A stretch of 32,970 nucleotides of DNA from Carboxydocella sporoproducens DSM 16521 (GCF_900167165.1 NZ_FUXM01000027.1:1-32970); one strand, 5' to 3'; positions 7,882 to 16,473 are shown, counted from the first letter of the stretch. Numbers and translations: made by a program. The notes: generated by a model from the sequence alone, not told the origin.

Positions 7882-8976
7882 TTATTCCACCTCACTTAGG
7901 GCCAATCCAGCTACAACTGCCAGGGCCGCTCCCGTTGCTTCCATTTCCTTCTGTTTACTGCGGGCCTCCTGACTGATATCCAGCTTCAACAGCGGGTTCA
8001 GGGTTTCCACTGGCAGTTCCAGGCCCTCGGCCAGATAGGCAGCCAGGCCTTGCATCTGGGCTGTACCCCCGGAAAGATAGAGTTTGTCCACTTTTAGCTG
8101 ACGATAACGAGTCTGATAAAACTCCAGAGAGCGTCTCAGTTCCATCACCAGCTGATCGATTACCTGTTGCACCACTTCCGTCTTGCGGTGCAGCAAAACC
8201 GTCAACCCGGTAGTCCCCAGGTCACCGGTCAGGTTGAGAATAGTTTTGGTATTTTCCGCTTCCTCCCAGGGCATCTGGAAGAAATCCACCAGGGCCCGGG
8301 TCAATCTCTCCCCGCCTATGGGCAGAGTACGGGTAAAGCGCAGTACTCCTCCGGCATGGACGGAAAAGGTGGTAGTGGTAGCCCCGATATCAGCCAGGGC
8401 CACTGCCCGTTCCGGCGCCTGCCAGCTGGAATCAAAGAGAGCGGCAGTGCGGGCCAGGGCCAGGGACTCCACATCCATTACTTTTAAGTTCAGGCCTGCT
8501 TCCCGGAACAGTTGTTGCAGCTGTTCCACTACTGCAGTCCGGGCAGCCACCACCATGATTTCCTGTTTTTGCACCCCATCTTCCACCACTTTCCCCAGAG
8601 GCAGATAGTCCAGCATAACCTCCCGCACCGGAATGGGCAGATGGGCTTCCGCTTCCAGGGGCACCGCCATGGCCAGTTCCCGTTCCTTCATGACCGGCAG
8701 GGTAAAATGACGGATAAATACACTCTGACCTGCTACCGCCGTTGCTACCGGTAGCTGGGGCGGTACCCCTTCGGCCAGCTGGCGCAGGGCATCAGCCAGC
8801 AGGGGAAAATCCCTTATCCATTCCCCTTCCATGGCCCCCTGAGGAGTGGGTAAGCGCTTAAAGCGGACGATTTCCTTTTTGGTCCCCTGGCGGCGCACCT
8901 GCAGCAATTTGAGGGAATGCTCCCCGATATCTATCCCCACTACTTCTGTACTCTGTTTTTTCGCAAACCAATTCAT
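7882..8976 (-). CDS. pilM: PilM, actin-like type IV pilus assembly ATPase-fold protein
   Basis: The 364-residue product has the FtsA/actin-like fold: VVGIDIGEHSLKLLQVRR near residues 12-29 (first phosphate loop), ALADIGATTTTFSV near the middle (second phosphate loop) and LYLSGGTAQMQGL (adenosine site). PilM sits on the cytoplasmic side and binds the PilN N-terminus. It heads the coupled pilM-pilN-pilO block. The match is strong over the full length. Confidence 0.92.
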   Translation of the reverse strand: MNWFAKKQSTEVVGIDIGEHSLKLLQVRRQGTKKEIVRFKRLPTPQGAMEGEWIRDFPLLADALRQLAEGVPPQLPVATAVAGQSVFIRHFTLPVMKERELAMAVPLEAEAHLPIPVREVMLDYLPLGKVVEDGVQKQEIMVVAARTAVVEQLQQLFREAGLNLKVMDVESLALARTAALFDSSWQAPERAVALADIGATTTTFSVHAGGVLRFTRTLPIGGERLTRALVDFFQMPWEEAENTKTILNLTGDLGTTGLTVLLHRKTEVVQQVIDQLVMELRRSLEFYQTRYRQLKVDKLYLSGGTAQMQGLAAYLAEGLELPVETLNPLLKLDISQEARSKQKEMEATGAALAVVAGLALSEVE

Positions 8977-8995
8977 GCCCTATCCTGCCTTTCTC

Positions 8996-10243
8996 TCACC
9001 GATAAGACTCCTGCCAGTCAACGATCTGAAATGAAGACATGTACTGGCCTAATGAACTATTGATTTTGTTTAATATAGACTTGAATCTATCATCATCATC
9101 TTCTTCGTTATCATCTTCTTCATCCTTCCACCATTTGTTGTGCCCTTTTTCCCAGAGACGGATTTTGACGTCCCCTTTATTCAAGTTAAAATTACCCCTG
9201 GCCATGATTCCGCCATTGATATTGACCTTGCCCCATTTCTTGTCATTATCATGTTTGCCATCATTTTTCACTGCTTCAATATTAATATCCCTGGCTGCAT
9301 AGATAAAGCCATCAAAGTTCACTGCTTCCTTAATAGTTACCGAACCGGAAAGGGAGATAATCACCACTGGATTGGTATCCTCTTTTTTACGCTTATCATC
9401 CCCCTTTTTGGCGGGAGCGTAAATTTCAATATCTTTATCCGCTACAATAATACACGGGGATTTGGGATTACCATTATATATAATTAATGGCTGGGTGTCT
9501 GCATTCTTAAAGTAGGCAATCGGGTTACCTGACTCAGGGTTCCAGTTAGTTAACTTGATTTCCCTTATTTCCGGCCTCTGTAAATATTTATCGAGATCCT
9601 CAACAATAATTTCCGGCAAGTAAATCGGCGTTCCTTTTTGAGGGCCCCGATTTTTCCAGTGGGACGTGAAGCTTTCTTTTATTTCCCCGGCAACCGCTGG
9701 GGACTCTTCAAATCTGCTTTCCCCGGCAAAATTCCAGTCACCATTCACCTGTACCTTGCCTTTGTGTACCTTGCCTTTGTGTACCTTGATCTTAGCCGGT
9801 TCAGTGCCAGTACCTCCAGTAAAATCACCGCCTACCACCAGAGCATAGGGCCAGTTGCTCCAGTCAAATCCCAGTTTCACCCTGGCCGTTGCAGTAGCCT
9901 GAAACTCCCGGCTCCCTTCCCGACCGGTAGCGGTACTGCTGATTTCATAGGCAACATCATTTGAGCCGGGTTTAATAATATTAGCAACAATCGTTTCATT
10001 GCCAAGGGTAACCTGTACCTGACTTTGCACTTTATCTTTATCCTTTTTCAAGGCCGCCAGCCCGGCCGCTACCCCGGACTGGGCCGCATAGCGGGCTTTG
10101 GTTTGAGCGATATTTCCGGTCAGGGTGTATGTGCGACCATAAGTAAGATAGAGGATGGTTGAGGCCAGAACCATGAACACCATGAAAACCACCAGGGCCG
10201 TTACCAGTGTAGAACCTTTTTGCCCATCCTTGTTCTTGAGCAT
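8996..10243 (-). CDS. PilX-like minor pilin or pilus assembly protein with a long repetitive C-terminal region
   Basis: The N-terminus has a hydrophobic helix preceded by GQKGSTLVTALVVFMVFMVL, as in PilX/PilV-type prepilins, and the TKARYAAQSGVAAGL segment typical of the PilX N-terminal domain. The processing site is not canonical (GS-T rather than GF-T). The remaining residues look beta-rich, with IIVADKDIEIYA, VTIKEAVNFDGFIYAARDINIE and GGIMARGNFNLNKGDV, resembling beta-helical domains found C-terminally in Firmicutes minor pilins. Unusual parts are a KGKVH tandem repeat near residues 154-165 and a strongly acidic stretch (DEEDDNEEDDDD) near the C-terminus. At 415 residues it is the largest pilin-like protein here and may sit at the pilus tip; that is inference. 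Confidence 0.75.
   Translation of the reverse strand: MLKNKDGQKGSTLVTALVVFMVFMVLASTILYLTYGRTYTLTGNIAQTKARYAAQSGVAAGLAALKKDKDKVQSQVQVTLGNETIVANIIKPGSNDVAYEISSTATGREGSREFQATATARVKLGFDWSNWPYALVVGGDFTGGTGTEPAKIKVHKGKVHKGKVQVNGDWNFAGESRFEESPAVAGEIKESFTSHWKNRGPQKGTPIYLPEIIVEDLDKYLQRPEIREIKLTNWNPESGNPIAYFKNADTQPLIIYNGNPKSPCIIVADKDIEIYAPAKKGDDKRKKEDTNPVVIISLSGSVTIKEAVNFDGFIYAARDINIEAVKNDGKHDNDKKWGKVNINGGIMARGNFNLNKGDVKIRLWEKGHNKWWKDEEDDNEEDDDDRFKSILNKINSSLGQYMSSFQIVDWQESYR
9751..9787 (-). repeat. 15-base tandem repeat inside the PilX-like gene
   Basis: The plus-strand unit GTACCTTGCCTTTGT occurs twice in full (9751-9765, 9766-9780) and then partly. It encodes a repeated five-residue KGKVH/Q unit and keeps the frame, so copy number could vary without breaking the protein. 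Confidence 0.9.
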
Positions 10244-10255
10244 AATCCATCCCCC

Positions 10256-10747
10256 CTAAATCTTGACCCGCCGGGGACTTTCTGCCATCGTTACTGTCAT
10301 AACGCTGTTTTTAAGCCTTGCCGTAATCCGCCAGGAGATTACATACCCCTGGCCTCCCCCTTGACTTAGCCAGTCTAAATTTTCGATTTTTATTTCATCC
10401 CCGGAAATTTTTTTATTTATACCACCGGCTTCCCGGAAAAGAGCCTGACCGCTGCTATCAAACACATAACGGACCACTTCGTTGGCGGAAAGGATCACCC
10501 GCATTTCCTGTCCGTTGATTTCTACCAGTTCAGCTCTACGAATATCTGCGGCAATCTGTTCATTGAGCACAGCCAGTGCGTCCTGAAGCTGTAACTCACT
10601 GCTTGTTTCCGTATAGCTCCTGTAAGTTGTTAAAAGGAAACTGTTTATAGCCATCAGGACTATACCCATAAGCACCAGCACCACCAGCAATTCTACCAGA
10701 GTATAGCCTGCTTGTCGCCTTCCGTTCATAAGCACCGCCCCATTCAT
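10256..10747 (-). CDS. Prepilin-like minor pilin (PilW/GspJ type)
   Basis: The 163-residue product carries a prepilin signal, RRQAGYTLVELLVVLVLMGIVL: cleavage is expected between Gly and Tyr, with the Glu at mature position 5. The C-terminal part is a small, probably beta-rich head. It overlaps the preceding prepilin gene by 4 bases (ATGA). A second ATG six codons later gives a shorter leader and may be the true start. The position among minor pilin genes suggests a role in starting or capping the fibre. Confidence 0.82.
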   Translation of the reverse strand: MNGAVLMNGRRQAGYTLVELLVVLVLMGIVLMAINSFLLTTYRSYTETSSELQLQDALAVLNEQIAADIRRAELVEINGQEMRVILSANEVVRYVFDSSGQALFREAGGINKKISGDEIKIENLDWLSQGGGQGYVISWRITARLKNSVMTVTMAESPRRVKI

Positions 10748-11133
10748 TCGGTTTTGAGCACGGACAGGCTTAAATCCCTGCTGGCATTAGACCCGCGTTC
10801 CAGATAAGTGACTGTAACGGTCAGGTTCAAGAGCTTAAGGTTTGCAGGGGAGCTGCTCGCCGGTCTCTTAACCTGCAGACTCCAGTTAAAATCAGTACCA
10901 TCTATAGTTATTCGCCCCGATTGCTGCTCATTTTCTCTGACATCCTGATGAATATAATACTCCAACCGCTCCTGGGCCAGCCTTAGTGCCTGTTCCCGCT
11001 GTTTATCCTGCACAGTCTGGCGCAAATTGGAGGTAAAGAGCGGCAAAGCAGCCACCAGCAAAATAGCTATTATGGCCAGCCCGGCCAGCACTTCCACCAG
11101 GGTAAATCCTTCCTGCGCCTGCTTTTTAATCAT
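10744..11133 (-). CDS. Prepilin-like minor pilin (PilV/GspI type)
   Basis: The 129-residue product begins MIKKQAQEGFTLVEVLAGLAIIA, a textbook prepilin leader with cleavage after Gly9 and Glu at mature position 5. The short globular part contains ALRLAQERLEYYIHQDV, as often seen in GspI/PilV-like proteins. It overlaps the peptidase gene pilD by 4 bases (ATGA) and the next prepilin by 4 bases, so translation of the minor pilins is chained. Confidence 0.85.
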   Translation of the reverse strand: MIKKQAQEGFTLVEVLAGLAIIAILLVAALPLFTSNLRQTVQDKQREQALRLAQERLEYYIHQDVRENEQQSGRITIDGTDFNWSLQVKRPASSSPANLKLLNLTVTVTYLERGSNASRDLSLSVLKTE

Positions 11134-11873
11134 AACATCACCTGCCAGTACCAGTTCAGGAGCCGATCACTCCAGTACCAGACTACATAAGTCCCCATAG
11201 CCAGAAAAGGCCCAAAGGGCAGGGACATCCCCCGGATCTGGTCTTTTTTCAGCCCCAGGAGAATGCCAGCTGTGGCTCCCAGCAGGGACGCCAGGAAAAG
11301 GGCCAGGAAAACCTGGGGCCAGCCCAGCCACAGCCCCATGACCAGGGCCATTTTCCCATCCCCCAGACCCATCCCTGCCGGGTAGAGGAAAGCAATAAGG
11401 AAGAGGACTCCTCCTCCCAGGAATGCTCCAATTAATGCCGATGTCCAGGACGGTTCTCCATTCAGGAAAATATGGGCTACTGCCAGAACCGCACCGGCCA
11501 GATTGACTTTATTCAACAGTAAGCGCTGCTGCCAGTCAATAACGGTATGCACCAGCAGCCAGCTGCCCAGTAGAGCCGAAAACAGAGCCTGACTGCTAAG
11601 CCCGTAAAAGCTGTACGCCTGCCACCAGAGTAGGGCATTGGTCATTTCCACCAGGGGATATTGCCAGCTGATGGGTTGACCGCAATAGGCACATTTACCC
11701 CGCTGCCAGAAAAAACTGAAGACGGGCACCAGGTGCCACCATTTGAGAGGTTGTTCACAATGGGGGCAGCTCGAACCCGGCCAGAGCAGGGATTGGTCCC
11801 GGGGGAGACGGTAGATGACGACATTGAGAAAACTGCCGATAATGAGGCCGAGAAGCAAGCTTAGTACGGACAT
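11130..11873 (-). CDS. pilD: Prepilin peptidase and N-methyltransferase
   Basis: This membrane aspartic protease removes prepilin leaders and methylates the new N-terminus. Both domains are visible: the methyltransferase loop with Cys36/Cys39 (SCPHC) and Cys61/Cys64 (KCAYC), and the protease aspartates Asp113 (VIDWQQRL) and Asp172 in GLGDGK. Several membrane segments fill the rest of the 247 residues. A well spaced AAAGGAG precedes the ATG. It follows the major pilin gene, from which it is separated by a GC-rich hairpin, consistent with needing far less protein than the pilin itself. Confidence 0.94.
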   Translation of the reverse strand: MSVLSLLLGLIIGSFLNVVIYRLPRDQSLLWPGSSCPHCEQPLKWWHLVPVFSFFWQRGKCAYCGQPISWQYPLVEMTNALLWWQAYSFYGLSSQALFSALLGSWLLVHTVIDWQQRLLLNKVNLAGAVLAVAHIFLNGEPSWTSALIGAFLGGGVLFLIAFLYPAGMGLGDGKMALVMGLWLGWPQVFLALFLASLLGATAGILLGLKKDQIRGMSLPFGPFLAMGTYVVWYWSDRLLNWYWQVML

Positions 11874-11899
11874 GGAGTCAACTCCTTTGTAAAGGTAGG

Positions 11900-11919
11900 C
11901 CCGCCCCGGCTGGGGCGGG
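11900..11919 (-). terminator. GC-rich hairpin after the major pilin gene
   Basis: A perfect 8-bp stem (CCCGCCCC/GGGGCGGG) with a 4-base loop lies a few bases after the pilin stop codon. No T-run follows, so it is more likely an mRNA-stabilising or partial attenuating hairpin that raises pilin over downstream genes than a full terminator. Confidence 0.6.
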
Positions 11920-11923
11920 AAGA

Positions 11924-12265
11924 CTATTGAGTTACAGTTACTACACCATCGGTTTTATTATAAGTAAAATCTTTGCCATTCGATTGTTGTTTAGGAACTC
12001 CATCGATATACTTAGGAACTAAATCCGATAATGAATTTGGATAATTGCCATTAACTGCTTTGTATTGGTTAACAGCATTTGTTAGTTGTTTGGCTGTTAA
12101 TTCATCAGCCTTCATCTTTGCATCATCAACATTACCTACTACTTTCGGAACCACCAGAGCAGCAATTACCCCCAGAATAACGATAACCACCAGCAGCTCT
12201 ATCAGAGTAAAGCCCTGTTCTCTCTCACGGATGCGCTTCATGCGCTCCCCGATTTTGATCAACAT
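11924..12265 (-). CDS. pilA: Type IV major pilin (PilA/GspG-like prepilin)
   Basis: Starting at the ATG at 12265 the product has 113 residues with the prepilin site EQGFTLIELLVVIVILGVIA; cleavage after Gly18 gives a mature pilin starting with Phe and carrying Glu5. The head domain has ELTAKQLTNAVNQYKAVNGNYP, the segment typical of GspG/ComGC-like pilins. The ATG is preferred because AGGGGG lies 8 bases upstream; a GTG at 12274 would sit directly on that site. I call it the major pilin from its clean signal, small head and post-gene hairpin; a pseudopilin role cannot be excluded. Confidence 0.85.
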   Translation of the reverse strand: MLIKIGERMKRIREREQGFTLIELLVVIVILGVIAALVVPKVVGNVDDAKMKADELTAKQLTNAVNQYKAVNGNYPNSLSDLVPKYIDGVPKQQSNGKDFTYNKTDGVVTVTQ

Positions 12266-12300
12266 TCCTTTCACCCCCTTTCAAAGCTTTCTCTCTATCC

Positions 12301-13521
12301 CTACTGCCCCCCGATATGTCCATATAAATCAAAGATGGGCAGTATGGTGCTAACGATAATGGCCCCCACCACAATGGCCAGAAAGCCGATCAGGAAAGGC
12401 TCCAGCAGGGAGGCCAGGCTCTCGGTGGTGTTCTTTACCTCCCGGTCATAGAAATCCGCCACTTTACTCAGCATGCCATCCAGGTTCCCCGTTTCCTCGC
12501 CCACTGCCACCATCTGGGTCACCAGGGGCGGGAACACCCCGGTTTGCTCCAGGGGAGCGGCAATTCCTTCCCCTTCCCGGATATTGTCCCTGGTGCTGAG
12601 CAGGGCCCGGCCAATTACCCGGTTACCGGCTACTTCAGCCACCACCTCCACCGCCTGCAGGATGGGCACCCCGGTAGCCAGCAGCGTCCCCAGAGTACGG
12701 CAAACCCGGGCCAAAGCCACCTTTTTGCTCAGTTCCCCGAATACGGGCAAGCGGAGAACAAGGGCATCCCGCCAGTTTTTACCCTCTTCCGTAGCCAGAA
12801 AACGGCTGAGGAGAAGACCTCCCCCGGCCAGTAATAACAGCCAGAGATACCAGTAACCGGTCAGGGCTGAACTTATGCCCAGCAAAATCCGGGTAGCCAG
12901 AGGCAGTTCTGCCTTGAAGCTGTTGAACATGGCCACAAAAGTGGGTACCACGGTAGTGAGCAAGAGGATGACTACTCCAATGGCAAAGAGCATGATCACC
13001 AGGGGATAGCGGGTAGCGGTCTTGATTTTTTCCCGCAGTTCATATTCCTTTTCATAATGATCAGCCAGGCGCTCCAGCACCTTGTCCAGCACCCCGCCGA
13101 TCTCCCCGGCCCGCAGCATGGTGACATAAAGCTCGGGAAAAACCCGGGGATGGCGCTGCATGGCCCCATAGAGGGTGGAACCTCCCTCCACATCCCGCCG
13201 AATTTCGGCCACCGCTTCCGCCAGCCGTTTATTGCTGGTTTGCTGCTGCAGGATGCTGAGGCACTTGAGCAAACTCAAACCGGCAGCCATCATGGTGGCA
13301 AACTGGCGGCTAAACAGGGCCAGCTCTTTAATGGGCAACGGGCGCAAACTGGCCAGCAGTTCCCCCACCGAAGGAGCAACCTCTTTTTGTTTCACAGAGG
13401 TAACGATATATCCTTCCCGACGCAGGCGCTGAATCACCGTCTCCCGGCTATCGGCTTCTACCACTCCTGTTAATACCCGGCCCTGCCGGTCCCGTACCTG
13501 GTATTCAAACTGCAAATTCAT
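12301..13521 (-). CDS. pilC: Type IV pilus inner-membrane platform protein (PilC/GspF)
   Basis: The 406-residue product has the two GspF domains, each ending in membrane segments: a first with LALFSRQFATMMAAGLSLLKCL near residues 66-88 and TRYPLVIMLFAIGVVILLL, and a second with ALARVCRTLGTLLATGVPILQAV and the C-terminal FLIGFLAIVVGAIIVSTILPIF. The short N-terminal domain (FEYQVRDRQGRVLTGVVEAD) is also typical. PilC connects the cytoplasmic motors PilB and PilT to the growing pilus. It lies directly after pilT. Confidence 0.94.
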   Translation of the reverse strand: MNLQFEYQVRDRQGRVLTGVVEADSRETVIQRLRREGYIVTSVKQKEVAPSVGELLASLRPLPIKELALFSRQFATMMAAGLSLLKCLSILQQQTSNKRLAEAVAEIRRDVEGGSTLYGAMQRHPRVFPELYVTMLRAGEIGGVLDKVLERLADHYEKEYELREKIKTATRYPLVIMLFAIGVVILLLTTVVPTFVAMFNSFKAELPLATRILLGISSALTGYWYLWLLLLAGGGLLLSRFLATEEGKNWRDALVLRLPVFGELSKKVALARVCRTLGTLLATGVPILQAVEVVAEVAGNRVIGRALLSTRDNIREGEGIAAPLEQTGVFPPLVTQMVAVGEETGNLDGMLSKVADFYDREVKNTTESLASLLEPFLIGFLAIVVGAIIVSTILPIFDLYGHIGGQ

Positions 13522-13527
13522 CTAGCC

Positions 13528-14613
13528 TCACATCCCGTTCACCAGCCGAAGGAAGTTATCGGGATCCAGGGCCCGTTTTATGGCTTCCTCCAGAGTGATC
13601 TTACCCTGATAATACAACTCCCGCAGGGAAAAGTCCATGGTTTGCATTCCCAAACGGGCATTAGTCTGCATAATGGAATAAATTTGATGGGTTTTCTGTT
13701 CCCGGATTAGGTTGCGCACGGCGCTGTTTACAATCAGCACTTCCACTGCCGCCACCCGGCCCCGGCCATCAGCGGTAGGTACCAGTTGCTGGGCAATTAC
13801 TCCCTGCAGGGTGGCTGCCAGCTGAATGCGAATCTGCTGTTGCTGGTAAGGCGGAAAGACATCGATGATCCGGTCAATGGTGCCAGGAGCATCAGAGGTA
13901 TGCAGGGTAGCCAGCACCAGATGCCCGGTTTCAGCCGCTGTAACCGCCGTGGATATGGTCTCCAGATCCCGCATCTCCCCTACCAGGATCACATCCGGGT
14001 CCTGGCGCAGGGCTGCCCGCAGGCCATTGGCAAAGGATTTGGTATCAAAACCAACTTCCCGCTGGTTAACAATACTCTTTTTATGGCGATGCAGATATTC
14101 AATGGGGTCTTCCAGTGTCATGATATGGCAGTCCCGGGTATTATTGATTAAATCAATCATGGAAGCCAGGGTAGTGGATTTGCCGCTGCCCGTAGGACCA
14201 GTTACAATCACCAGTCCCCGTTCCCGCATGGCCAGTTCCTTTACCACTGAGGGTAGGCCCAGTTGTTCCAGGCTGGGGATCTGAAAGGGAATAGCGCGCA
14301 CCGCCATCCCGGCCGAACCCCGCTGGAAATAGGTATTGACCCGAAAGCGGCCAAAGCCGGGAACACTATAGGAAAAGTCCAGTTCACCGCTCTCCTTGAA
14401 GCGGGTAAACTGTTCTTCGGTCATCACTTCCTTGACCAGGCGCAGGGTATCCTCCCTGCTCAGGCGTCTTTCCCCTATAGCGGCCAGTTTGCCATTGATG
14501 CGGAAAACCGGCGGGACATCAACGGAGATATGGACATCCGATGCTCCCAGCTCCACCGCCAATTGCAAAAGTTCGCTGGCTGTCTGCCAGTCTCTGCCTT
14601 CGATTCGCTCCAT
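13528..14613 (-). CDS. pilT: Twitching motility retraction ATPase
   Basis: PilT is the hexameric motor that disassembles the pilus. The Walker A loop GPTGSGKS is at residues 139-146, the Walker B region includes DPDVILVGEMRDLETIS, and the conserved TGHLVLATLHTSDAPGTIDRIIDVFPP follows. The length of 361 residues is standard, and the N-terminal PAS-like domain starts with LGASDVHIS. GGGGGG stands 6 bases before the ATG. Its presence implies retractable pili, hence twitching or DNA uptake rather than only secretion. Confidence 0.96.
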   Translation of the reverse strand: MERIEGRDWQTASELLQLAVELGASDVHISVDVPPVFRINGKLAAIGERRLSREDTLRLVKEVMTEEQFTRFKESGELDFSYSVPGFGRFRVNTYFQRGSAGMAVRAIPFQIPSLEQLGLPSVVKELAMRERGLVIVTGPTGSGKSTTLASMIDLINNTRDCHIMTLEDPIEYLHRHKKSIVNQREVGFDTKSFANGLRAALRQDPDVILVGEMRDLETISTAVTAAETGHLVLATLHTSDAPGTIDRIIDVFPPYQQQQIRIQLAATLQGVIAQQLVPTADGRGRVAAVEVLIVNSAVRNLIREQKTHQIYSIMQTNARLGMQTMDFSLRELYYQGKITLEEAIKRALDPDNFLRLVNGM

Positions 14614-14628
14614 CTTCTGCCCCCCTGA

Positions 14629-16341
14629 CTAGTCCACAAATACTGTCCGCATCACTTCTTCCAGACTGGTAAGGCCACTTAAGACCTTTCTTACCCCATC
14701 ATGGCGCAGGGTGATCATTCCTTCCGCTACAGCCTGCTGCTCAATCTTGCTGGCGGCCGCTTTCTGCACCACCAGTTCCCGCAGTTTATCAGACATAATT
14801 AGCACCTCATGGATACCGATCCGGCCAATGTAACCGGTATTGTTGCATAGGGTACAGCGTCCCGGTTTATAGACCAGTACCCGATCTCCTTCCCGCCGGG
14901 CATATTGCCAGACATCCTCCGACAGGCCCAGATTTTCCAGCCATTTCACCGGCAACCAGTGTTCCTGGCGGCATTCCGGGCAAAGGGAACGCACCAAGCG
15001 CTGGGCCGCCACTCCTGTTAAGGCAGTGGCTACCAGAAAGGGCTCGATTCCCATATCCAGCAAGCGGCTGATGGTGGCCGCCGCACTGTTGGTGTGCAAG
15101 GTAGAGAAAACCAGATGCCCGGTCATGGCTGCCTGTATGGCGATCTGGGCGGTTTCCGTATCCCGAATCTCCCCCACCAGCACCACGTCCGGGTCCTGGC
15201 GCAAAATAGAACGCAACCCACCGGCAAAAGTTAAGCCAGTTTTAGGATTGACCTGGACCTGGTTTATCCCTTCCAGGGTGTATTCCACCGGGTCCTCCAG
15301 GGTCACGATATTGCGCTCCGGACTGTTGATTTGTTTTAACAGAGAATAAAGGGTCGTAGTCTTGCCGCTGCCCGTAGGCCCTGTAACCAGAAAAATGCCA
15401 TTGGGATGTTTGAGGATTTGTTCGAATCGCTGCAGGTTTTCCGGGGCCAAACCCAGATCGGACAGGCCAAGCAGTCCCCGGGATTTGTCCAGAATCCGCA
15501 GCACCACTTTTTCCCCGTAAATTGTGGGCAAAGTGGAAACGCGAAGGTCAATCTCTTTATGTTCTACCGTCAGCTGAATCCGACCATCCTGGGGTATGCG
15601 CCGTTCGGCAATATCCAGGTTGGCCATGATCTTGACCCGGGAGATGACAGGAGCCTGCATTTTTCTGGGTAAGGTCATCATTTCCTGCAAAACTCCATCC
15701 ACCCGCTGGCGGATGCGCAGCTGTTTCTCCTGGGGCTCTATGTGAATATCACTGGCCCGGTTGCGCACTGCCTGCTGGATGACGGTATTGACCAGCCTGA
15801 CTACCGGCGCATCCTCCACCAGTTCCTTGAGCTGGTCCAGCCCCAGTTCCTCTTCGGTAAATTCCTCTTCATCCAGGTTTTCAATAATTTTTTCCAGGGA
15901 ATCTGTCAAACCATAATACTGGTTAATCGCCGCATTGATCTCACTTTCCCGGGCGATCACCGGTTCTACTTCCAGACCGGTGGAAAGCCGAATATCATCA
16001 ATAGCAAAGACATTCAAGGGATCAGCCATGGCAACGGTCAGCCGGTTGTTTTGCTTGCGGATAGGAATGGCTTTGTAGCGCTGGGCCAGGGCTTCCGGAA
16101 TCAGTCTTACCACTTCTGCTTCCAGTGGCATGCGGCTGAGCCGGATGGCCGGAATTCCCAGTTGCTGCTCCAGGGCCTGAATCAATTCCTCCTCCTTGAC
16201 CATCCCCATCTTGACCAGCAAGGTCCCCAGCCTTTCTCCGCTTTCCTTTTGTTTCTGCAAAGCCAGCTGCAATTGTTGTTCATTTATAAGATGGGCATCT
16301 TTTAAAATATCGCCCAGACGTTTGCGGGTAGGAAAATACAT
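14629..16341 (-). CDS. pilB: Type IV pilus extension ATPase (PilB/GspE)
   Basis: The 570-residue product has the N-terminal MshEN-type domain (LGDILKDAHLINEQQLQLAL), a linker, and a C-terminal RecA-like motor with Walker A GPTGSGKT, the DPDVVLVGEIRDTETAQIA segment, and a zinc site with CPEC and CTLC about 40 residues apart followed by NNTGYIGRIGIHEVL. MshEN domains of this kind can bind cyclic di-GMP, which would make extension responsive to that messenger; not shown here. It is the first gene of the pilus operon, with AGGGGTG 5 bases before the ATG. Confidence 0.95.
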   Translation of the reverse strand: MYFPTRKRLGDILKDAHLINEQQLQLALQKQKESGERLGTLLVKMGMVKEEELIQALEQQLGIPAIRLSRMPLEAEVVRLIPEALAQRYKAIPIRKQNNRLTVAMADPLNVFAIDDIRLSTGLEVEPVIARESEINAAINQYYGLTDSLEKIIENLDEEEFTEEELGLDQLKELVEDAPVVRLVNTVIQQAVRNRASDIHIEPQEKQLRIRQRVDGVLQEMMTLPRKMQAPVISRVKIMANLDIAERRIPQDGRIQLTVEHKEIDLRVSTLPTIYGEKVVLRILDKSRGLLGLSDLGLAPENLQRFEQILKHPNGIFLVTGPTGSGKTTTLYSLLKQINSPERNIVTLEDPVEYTLEGINQVQVNPKTGLTFAGGLRSILRQDPDVVLVGEIRDTETAQIAIQAAMTGHLVFSTLHTNSAAATISRLLDMGIEPFLVATALTGVAAQRLVRSLCPECRQEHWLPVKWLENLGLSEDVWQYARREGDRVLVYKPGRCTLCNNTGYIGRIGIHEVLIMSDKLRELVVQKAAASKIEQQAVAEGMITLRHDGVRKVLSGLTSLEEVMRTVFVD

Positions 16342-16392
16342 TTTTCACCCCTACTTCCCTGAACTGCACAATTTGTCACAATTAAATGCTAT

Positions 16393-16420
16393 ATTAGACA
16401 TACCTTCGGCAAAATCCTGC
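16393..16420 (-). promoter_or_regulatory. Possible sigma-H-like promoter of the pilus operon
   Basis: On the minus strand GCAGGATTT, then 12 bases, then GTCTAAT agree with the Bacillus sigma-H pattern (RNAGGAWWW, 11-12 bases, RNNGAAT) except for one position of the -10 box. It lies about 50 bases before pilB. No good housekeeping promoter is visible in this gap. Sigma-H control of pilus or competence genes would be sensible, but a single match of this quality is weak evidence. Confidence 0.3.
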
Positions 16421-16451
16421 TTTATTTCAGATTATTTTCTGGAAATAGCGT

Positions 16452-16473
16452 AAAAAAATAGGGCATTATGCCC
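16452..16473 (-). terminator. Terminator whose loop is the stop codon of the MerR-like gene
   Basis: The transcript forms GGGCA/UGCCC (16469-16473 with 16461-16465) followed by UAUUUUUUU. The three loop bases UAA are the stop codon of the MerR-like gene. Confidence 0.8.

Noticed and set aside
12274-12274. GTG start for the major pilin nine bases upstream of the ATG
   Set aside because: The AGGGGG site would touch the GTG, while it is 8 bases from the ATG at 12265.
7882-16341. Reading the cluster as a type II secretion or competence pseudopilus system
   Set aside because: The presence of pilT together with pilM, pilN and pilO points to a retractable type IV pilus; no secretin or GspD-like gene is present. 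A DNA-uptake use remains possible.
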